From NCBI GenBank assembly GCA_028456385.1, contig JALNQF010000805.1, positions 1 through 13,801 on the forward strand: a stretch of 13,801 nt of DNA, read 5' to 3'. Positions 9,881-13,801 of this stretch are shown in pieces (within the stretch, counting starts at the first letter, position 1; each line of letters begins with the position of its first letter). Below the pieces are notes generated by a model, which saw only the letters and a list, made by a program, of their open reading frames with translations, had not been told where the DNA came from and ran no database searches. The position numbers and the translations under genes were made by a program. This DNA is from Ophiosphaerella korrae (taxonomy: Eukaryota; Ascomycota; Dothideomycetes; Pleosporales; Phaeosphaeriaceae).

Positions 9881-10116
9881 AACTACTAGTATACAAAGCA
9901 GACACGTATAGAGAATAAGAAGAATAAGAAGTTAAAGAAATCCTAGTATACTAGTTCTATAATAGTAGAAACTACTACTTAGTAAAATAGATAGGTATAG
10001 ATAAGAAAGGATAACTATAGGAGAAAATATAGGAACTAGAAGATAATTTTAATTACTCTAAGAAACTAGAGGAGTTCTAAAATTAAAACCCCCTAGAACG
10101 CCTAGTAGTAAACTAA
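9881..10116 (+). pseudogene. E2 C-terminal chromodomain and end of pol
   Basis: EVKEILVYQFYNSRNYYLVKQIG (read with * as Gln or Trp) from about 9928 matches the chromodomain core: an EVExIL strand, then YLVKWKGY with Trp as a stop. It is followed by a TWE-like helix region and LEDNFNYSKKLEEF at 10036-10080. Chromodomains bind methylated histone tails and guide chromoviruses to heterochromatin. The frame ends at a TAA at 10114-10116, in the same relative place as in E3, though with TAA so common the true stop is not certain. The last ~59 bases overlap the end of the antisense gene tail-to-tail. Confidence 0.85.
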
Positions 10117-10763
10117 GAGAACTAAGAGAACTAGTATTACTAATAATAGATAGAGAGACGATAAGAACGTCTAATATAGGATCTACTACAATAAATACCT
10201 TATCTAAGTTTAGCTTAGCTTCTAGAGCTACTAACTATTTAGCTAATTTTTTATTATTTAAGGCTTTTATCTTATAAAGACAAGAGAGACAAGCTTAATT
10301 CTTTACTAGCTTACTCTACGTAAGCTCCTAGATACGCTTGCGCTTAGCTTTAGCCTCTATAATTTAAGATAGTAATTTCTCTTAAGTCTAGTTAACAGCT
10401 TTTCCTATTATTATTAAGCCTAGATATAAGAATAAGTGTAATAAACGTATACTTAGAAAGAGAAACACTAGACACGTTATAAGAACTACGTATATTTATA
10501 TAAATATACGCCTTGTAAGCCTTACTATTATTTATAGAAATAATACAAGGAAGAGACTTAGGGTTTAATTTAGAAGAAGCGCAACAAGAATAAGGAAACA
10601 TTTTAACACTATTGCGTAATACGCAATTAGTAAGAAGATAGCGACAGCGTATAGATAAAATAGGCATAAGGGAAGATAAAGAACTCTACATTAACAAAGA
10701 AACTAAGTTAATAACTTTAGCTCTAGGGTAGATAAACAAGGACCTACTTAGAGGAGGAGATAG
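10058..10763 (-). pseudogene. E2 antisense gene: Cys-rich (Zn2Cys6-like) block plus coiled-coil-like block, degenerate
   Basis: On the strand opposite to pol, the frame is open or nearly so from the polypurine tract downward, and 10667-10392 is 91 codons without a stop, starting MPILSIRCRY. Conserved with E3 are YPRxKVIxLVSL (about 10722-10687), VKMFPYSCC (10607-10581) and a Cys/Tyr ladder with first bases at 10592, 10583, 10547, 10517, 10508 and 10481. Read as Cys this gives C-x2-C-x11-C-x9-C-x2-C-x8-C. From 10399 a +1 shifted frame carries EAKAKRKRI*ELT, KIKALNNKKLAK*LVALEAKLN and GGFNFRTPLVS, ending at a TAG at 10060-10058. The shift occurs at the same place in E3. The function is unknown; a zinc-binding, coiled-coil protein is inferred. 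The 5' end may lie inside the LTR. Confidence 0.72.
10749..10763 (+). promoter_or_regulatory. E2 polypurine tract
   Basis: The purine run GAGGAGGAGATAG lies immediately before the 3' LTR start (10764). It is the expected plus-strand primer of reverse transcription. E3 has the matching pyrimidine run on the + strand at 12112-12125. Confidence 0.85.
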
Positions 10764-11189
10764 TGTTATAGGTGTAATAGAAGGAATCGAGATAGAACTA
10801 ATTAATCCTAACTTAGTTGCTAACAAGGTATAGGATAAGTAAAGTAACGACCTAGACTAGGAGACTACATATAACTAGGACACCTAGAGTAATCTATAAT
10901 CTATTAACTCTTAGTATTAATAGATTATAGATTAGAGTAATCTATAATCTATTAGCCTTAGCAACTATAAATTATAGATTATGTTAAGTATATAGATAGT
11001 AGGATACGTATTATTAGGATAGTATTAGTAATTTAATCCTTTAACTATAGAACGCTAATACAAGACAGTTGTAAAACATCTTCTATTATTTATAGTTATT
11101 ATAGATCTAAATACGAACTTTTATTATTACCTCGTAATCTACTAACCCTAAGATAAGTACCTGTAGTCGACGATAGGAGGCCTATAATA
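10764..11189 (+). repeat. E2 3' LTR (426 bp)
   Basis: It begins TGTTATAGG and ends CCTATAATA (ancestrally CCTATAACA). It is colinear with the 5' LTR and differs only by transitions. At roughly 18 of about 25 differences this copy carries the T or A, so RIP was stronger here. The CTAAC duplication follows at 11190. Confidence 0.96.
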
Positions 11190-11194
11190 CTAAC
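11190..11194 (+). repeat. Target-site duplication of E2, right copy (CTAAC)
   Basis: Identical to 4165-4169; together they delimit E2 and identify its insertion point in E1. Confidence 0.93.
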
Positions 11195-11671
11195 CTAGAT
11201 AGTATAAAGTTTAGAAGCTATACTCTAAGAGTAAGAGTAGTAGAATTCTACTAGTAAAGCTAGTAAGAACTAATAGATATCTTAGAAAATTTAAAGCTAA
11301 AAGCTAAAGATTTTATAGTTAGATAAAAGGAAGGGTAAGCTTTACTTAACACTAAAGAGTAACCTAAAGGAGTATTAGATAAACTAGTACTAATAGAGCT
11401 AGTATTTAGAAGGCAAAGTAGGCAAGTATAAAAACAATATAGATAGGACTTACTATTACTAGTATAAACTTATTAGCTATAATTAGTTTAAATCCTAGTA
11501 TAAAAGCTTAAATTTAATCTAGCTAACTTTAAATTCTTCGCATAAAAGAAACCTAATAAGAAGATTAATTTTAGCTAAAGATTAGCTAAAAATTTTAAAT
11601 AGAGGAAGAAATAAGTAGGTATTATAAGTAAATAGGAGAATTAGTAATAGGAAGAAAAGAACTTAGTTAAT
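11195..11671 (+). mobile_element. E1 resumes: pol C-terminus and downstream part
   Basis: Joined to 4169, the E1 frame continues without shift. YQLTN just before the junction is followed by LDSIKFRSYTLRVRVVEFY from 11195, which is the typical end of a Gypsy pol (Y.L..LDG..., then R...FY). Beyond about 11255 the same frame can be read to 11671 with only TAA and TAG stops. The product would be Gln/Lys/Leu-rich (for example KFNLANFKFFAQKKPNKK near 11507-11560) and I do not recognise it. It may be a pol extension or non-coding 3' sequence of E1. E3 begins at 11672. Confidence 0.8.
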
Positions 11672-12111
11672 TGTAATAGGCTTACTAGGGTCAACTTCCT
11701 AATAGCCTAAAAAGTATTAGTAGATTAAGAGTTAATAATAAAGTTTATATTTAAAATCTATAATAACTATAAATAATAGAAGATATTTTATAACTATTTT
11801 ATATTAGCGTTCTATAGTTAAAGGATTAAATTACTAATATTATCTTAATAATATATATTATACTAACTATATACTTAGGCTTCTTAGTAGACTTTATACT
11901 TTATATTTACTAAGATTATAAATTATAAATCTATTACATACTTAGCTTTATACTTTGTATTTACTAAGATTGTAAATTATAAATCTATTACGTATCCCTA
12001 TTATAGTTAGTCTCCTAATCTAGTTTATCTCCTTATAGGTTGTATGCGTTGTTATTATCTATAGTAAGGCTAATTAGCTTAAATTAGTTTTCTCTTGTTA
12101 TAACTATAATA
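11672..12111 (-). repeat. E3 3' LTR (about 440 bp)
   Basis: It is the reverse complement of an E2-type LTR. TAGCGTTCTATAGTTAAAGG (from 11805) matches the E2 LTR exactly, and the flanking 11720-11880 aligns well. The left end is TGTAATAGG and the right end ACTATAATA, followed directly by the pyrimidine run of the polypurine tract, which fixes the boundary. The middle (about 11883-12000) differs from E2 and contains a tandem duplication in place of E2's repeat cluster. The left boundary is less certain than the right. Confidence 0.85.
11892..11994 (+). repeat. Tandem duplication in the E3 LTR (49-base unit, period 54)
   Basis: Copies at 11892-11940 and 11946-11994 start CTTTATACTTT and end ATCTATTAC(A/G)TA. 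They differ at three positions only, each A versus G after a T, so every difference is a TpG-to-TpA change. A third shared stretch, CTTAG, sits before each copy. The duplication is absent from the E2 LTR. Confidence 0.88.
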
Positions 12112-12130
12112 CTATTCTCTTCTCTAAGTA
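12112..12130 (-). promoter_or_regulatory. E3 polypurine tract
   Basis: The + strand reads CTATTCTCTTCTCTAAGTAG, so the element strand is a purine run adjoining its 3' LTR. It matches the E2 tract and its flank. Confidence 0.8.
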
Positions 12131-12787
12131 GATTCTTATTTCTCTATCCTAGGCCTAAGGTTATTAGTCTAGTTTCTTTGTTTATTTCTAATTCTTTATT
12201 ATCTTCTATATCTTTACGTTCTAACTATAATAAACTTCTTCTTATTACTTACGTTACTTATAATAGGGTTAAAATATTTCCTTGCGCTTATTATACTTAG
12301 TTAAAGCTTACTTGTCTTATATCTTTAAAGGATAGTAAATACTATAGTAAGTATATTCTAGCTAATATTTAGTATAAGTATATACTATCTAGTATTTCTC
12401 TTATAGAGTATAAGTGTTTAATTTCTATATAGTCTCTTCTTACTAAGTTATATAAGGTAAGCTATTAACTAAGCTTAAAAGATACTATTATTATAGCTTG
12501 TAGAGGCTAAAGCTAAGTATAAGCTAACTCTTTATAAGCTAGTAGATCTTTATTCTTATATTAAGCGTCTTTATAAGATAAAGGCTTATAATAACGCTAA
12601 ATTGTCTAAATAGTCTTGTACCTTAGAGGCTAAGATAGACCTTAAGGATATAGTCTAGGCTGCTCTAGCTCTTATTATATTAGACGCTCCTAACGCCTCT
12701 CTATTTAGTAATAGTAGTATTAATTTTCTTAGTTTACTATAAGGTACTCTAGAGGGTTTTAACTTTAGAACTCCTCTAGTTTCTTAA
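12112..12787 (+). pseudogene. E3 copy of the antisense gene (Cys-rich plus coiled-coil-like), degenerate
   Basis: This runs opposite to E3's pol. Frame 1 is free of stops from about 12130 to a TAG at 12298: YPRPKVISLVSLFIS near 12145, LLLITYVTYNRVKIFPC near 12232-12285. The Cys ladder is C12283, Y12292, C12313, Y12343, Y12352, Y12373, giving C-x2-C-x6-C-x9-C-x2-C-x6-C if the Tyr are mutated Cys. From about 12461 frame 2 carries the Lys/Leu-rich block LVEAKAKYKLTLYKLV and TLEAKIDLKDIV, then LDAPNASLF and EGFNFRTPLVS, with a TAA at 12785-12787 where E2 has TAG. The frame change matches E2. Where E2 kept Cys, E3 has Tyr and vice versa, which supports an ancestral Cys at those sites. Confidence 0.72.
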
Positions 12788-13801
12788 AGTAGTTAAGGTT
12801 ATCTTCTAGTTCTTATATTTTCTCCTATAGTTATCCTTTTTTATCTATTCCTATCTATTCTACTAAATAGTAGTTTCTTCTATTATAGAACTAGTACTAT
12901 AAGATTTTTTTAACTTCTTATTCTTTTTGTTCTCTATATATATTTACTTTATATACTAGTAGTTCTACGTTTTATAGTGCTATCTTAAGTAGCGCTATAT
13001 AAAAGGTTAGGTATATCTTTATTTTATCTAGTAGCTTTAGTTTAAATATAACTAGTATAACTTCTTTCTTAATTTTATATAGTCTTATCTTAACGTAGTC
13101 TAGTTTTAAACTAGGTTGTTTACTTTTAATATTTTTTTATACTAACTATACTTTTTCTCTCTCTTTAAATTAAAGTCTCTTTTTATACTTCTTGTTGTAG
13201 TATTTTACTATATAATTGTATAAGAACTCTACGTCTTATCTTAGTTAATTATATATATCTCTAAGTCTATTAGTAAAGTTTTCTCCTTTTAGAGACTAAA
13301 ATACTTCTTGTCTTAGTATTCTATATATACTAGGGTTAAATCTATAGTTTATAAAAAAAGGTAATACTTTTATTACTACGTTCTTTGCGCTATTATATAC
13401 TAACTATACTATAGGTAATAGCTATACCTAATTATTCTAATTGTAGTTAAGGTAGTATCTTAAGTACTATTCTACTATCTAATTTATTTATTCTAACTAT
13501 CTATCTATTTATAGATAATATACTATAGATATTACGTATTATATTCCTAATTATACTATTATTATTCTCTATAGTTTTAATATAAATTATATATCTCTAT
13601 CTATAATAATTTTATCTAGTAGTCTATATTAACTAATTATAGTTCCTAGAACCTAGTATATAGTAACTTCTATCTTACTTTTTTCTTTATATAGTCTAAA
13701 GTATAAGTACTTTATAAGTTTATTTACTATTATTAAGATTCTATTATACTTAACTCCTAATATTAAGTCTTTAGACTTAGGTAGCTTTATAATAAAGTCT
13801 A
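12729..13801 (-). pseudogene. E3 pol: integrase core and chromodomain (degenerate, partial)
   Basis: Reading leftward from 13799 (first integrase Asp, DFIIKLPKSKDLILG) the frame has the second Asp at 13601-13599 (IIIDRDI) and the Glu at 13493-13491 within a stop-rich LE*IN*IVE block, with spacing identical to E2. VYNSAKNVVIKVL and SLKGENFTNRLRDIYN follow. Then comes the Lys-rich C-terminal domain SKQPSLKLDYVKIRLYKI, and a chromodomain with YLVE*IG and LEDNLNYFKKLEEF. The TAA at 12731-12729 ends it. Gag, protease, RT and RNase H lie beyond the right edge. Confidence 0.93.

Larger units (their letters stand above)
4170..11189 (+). mobile_element. Element 2 (E2): complete RIP-mutated chromovirus (Ty3/Gypsy), 7020 bp
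   Basis: This is a full-length LTR retrotransposon: two 426-bp LTRs, 5-bp CTAAC duplication, one gag-pol frame (codons start at positions 1 modulo 3) from about 4621 to 10116, a polypurine tract before the 3' LTR, and an antisense gene in the 3' part. The chromodomain behind integrase places it with the chromoviruses, which commonly target heterochromatin. Many in-frame stops make it inactive, yet no indel shifts the 5.5-kb frame. It carries more residual CpA than E1 or E3, which suggests it is the youngest or least processed of the three copies (inference). Confidence 0.95.
11672..13801 (-). mobile_element. Element 3 (E3): second chromovirus of the E2 group, partial, reversed
   Basis: The reverse strand carries, from the right edge leftward, integrase core, chromodomain, pol stop, the region with the antisense gene, polypurine tract and 3' LTR, in the same order as E2. 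Over pol the distance from the integrase Asp (13799) to the stop (12731) is 1068 bases, exactly as in E2 (9046 to 10114), so there is no net indel. It keeps fewer CpA sites than E2. The LTR is related to but longer than that of E2, so this is a distinct subfamily or older copy. It lies in E1's 3' part; the bases next to its LTR are TTAAT (11667-11671), whose duplicate would be outside the window. Confidence 0.93.

Noticed and set aside
10392..10667. The 91-codon open frame on the - strand as an independent intact small gene
   Set aside because: It is a stop-free stretch of a longer degenerate antisense gene. Homologous sequence extends on both sides and continues in another frame, and its Cys positions are partly mutated.
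11892..11994. CRISPR-like array or satellite
   Set aside because: There are only two units, tandem without spacers, inside an LTR.
12455..12475. Definite intron splice sites in the antisense gene
   Set aside because: GGTAAG and TTAACTAAG-like strings are visible, but such strings are frequent in this composition and no pair gives a convincing intron in both elements.
1..13801. A genetic code with TAA and TAG read as Gln (the domains read well when stops are so read)
   Set aside because: Stops also fall at conserved Trp positions, and Cys/His to Tyr, Asp to Asn and Glu to Lys changes accompany them. RIP explains all of these.

Overview
The window looks like a repeat-rich, gene-poor stretch of a filamentous ascomycete genome (Pezizomycotina). 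It is very AT-rich and saturated with TpA. It is filled by three Ty3/Gypsy LTR retrotransposons whose reading frames are full of TAA and TAG stops but almost free of indels. This is the signature of repeat-induced point mutation (RIP), in which C becomes T at CpA on either strand, so CAA, CAG and TGG become stops, Cys and His become Tyr, and Asp becomes Asn. I see no intact host gene, tRNA, rRNA or CRISPR array.

Layout. Element 1 (E1, + strand) is the oldest host sequence. Its pol frame runs from the left edge to 4169 (protease, reverse transcriptase, RNase H, integrase) and resumes at 11195, continuing to about 11671. Element 2 (E2, + strand, 4170-11189) is complete: two 426-bp LTRs with TGTTATAGG/CCTATAACA-type ends, a 5-bp target duplication CTAAC (4165-4169 and 11190-11194), and one gag-pol frame from about 4621 to 10116 carrying two zinc knuckles, protease, RT, RNase H, integrase and a C-terminal chromodomain. 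It is therefore a chromovirus inserted into the end of E1's pol. Element 3 (E3, - strand, from 11672 past the right edge) is a second chromovirus closely related to E2. It shows its 3' LTR (11672-12111), polypurine tract, and integrase core plus chromodomain (13801-12729). It also sits in E1's 3' part.

The most interesting content is a second, antisense gene between pol and the 3' LTR in both E2 and E3. Read against the element, both copies encode a Cys-rich block with zinc-binuclear-cluster-like spacing. After the same +1 frame change, a Lys/Glu/Leu-rich, coiled-coil-like block follows and ends tail-to-tail over the pol stop. The 91-codon open frame on the - strand at 10392-10667 is a surviving piece of it. 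Other points worth noting are RIP damage to catalytic residues, transitions-only divergence of the LTR pair, preferential survival of CpA in ACA context, and tandem or inverted repeats inside the LTRs.

All assignments come from hand translation and recalled family motifs; no alignment or search was run.
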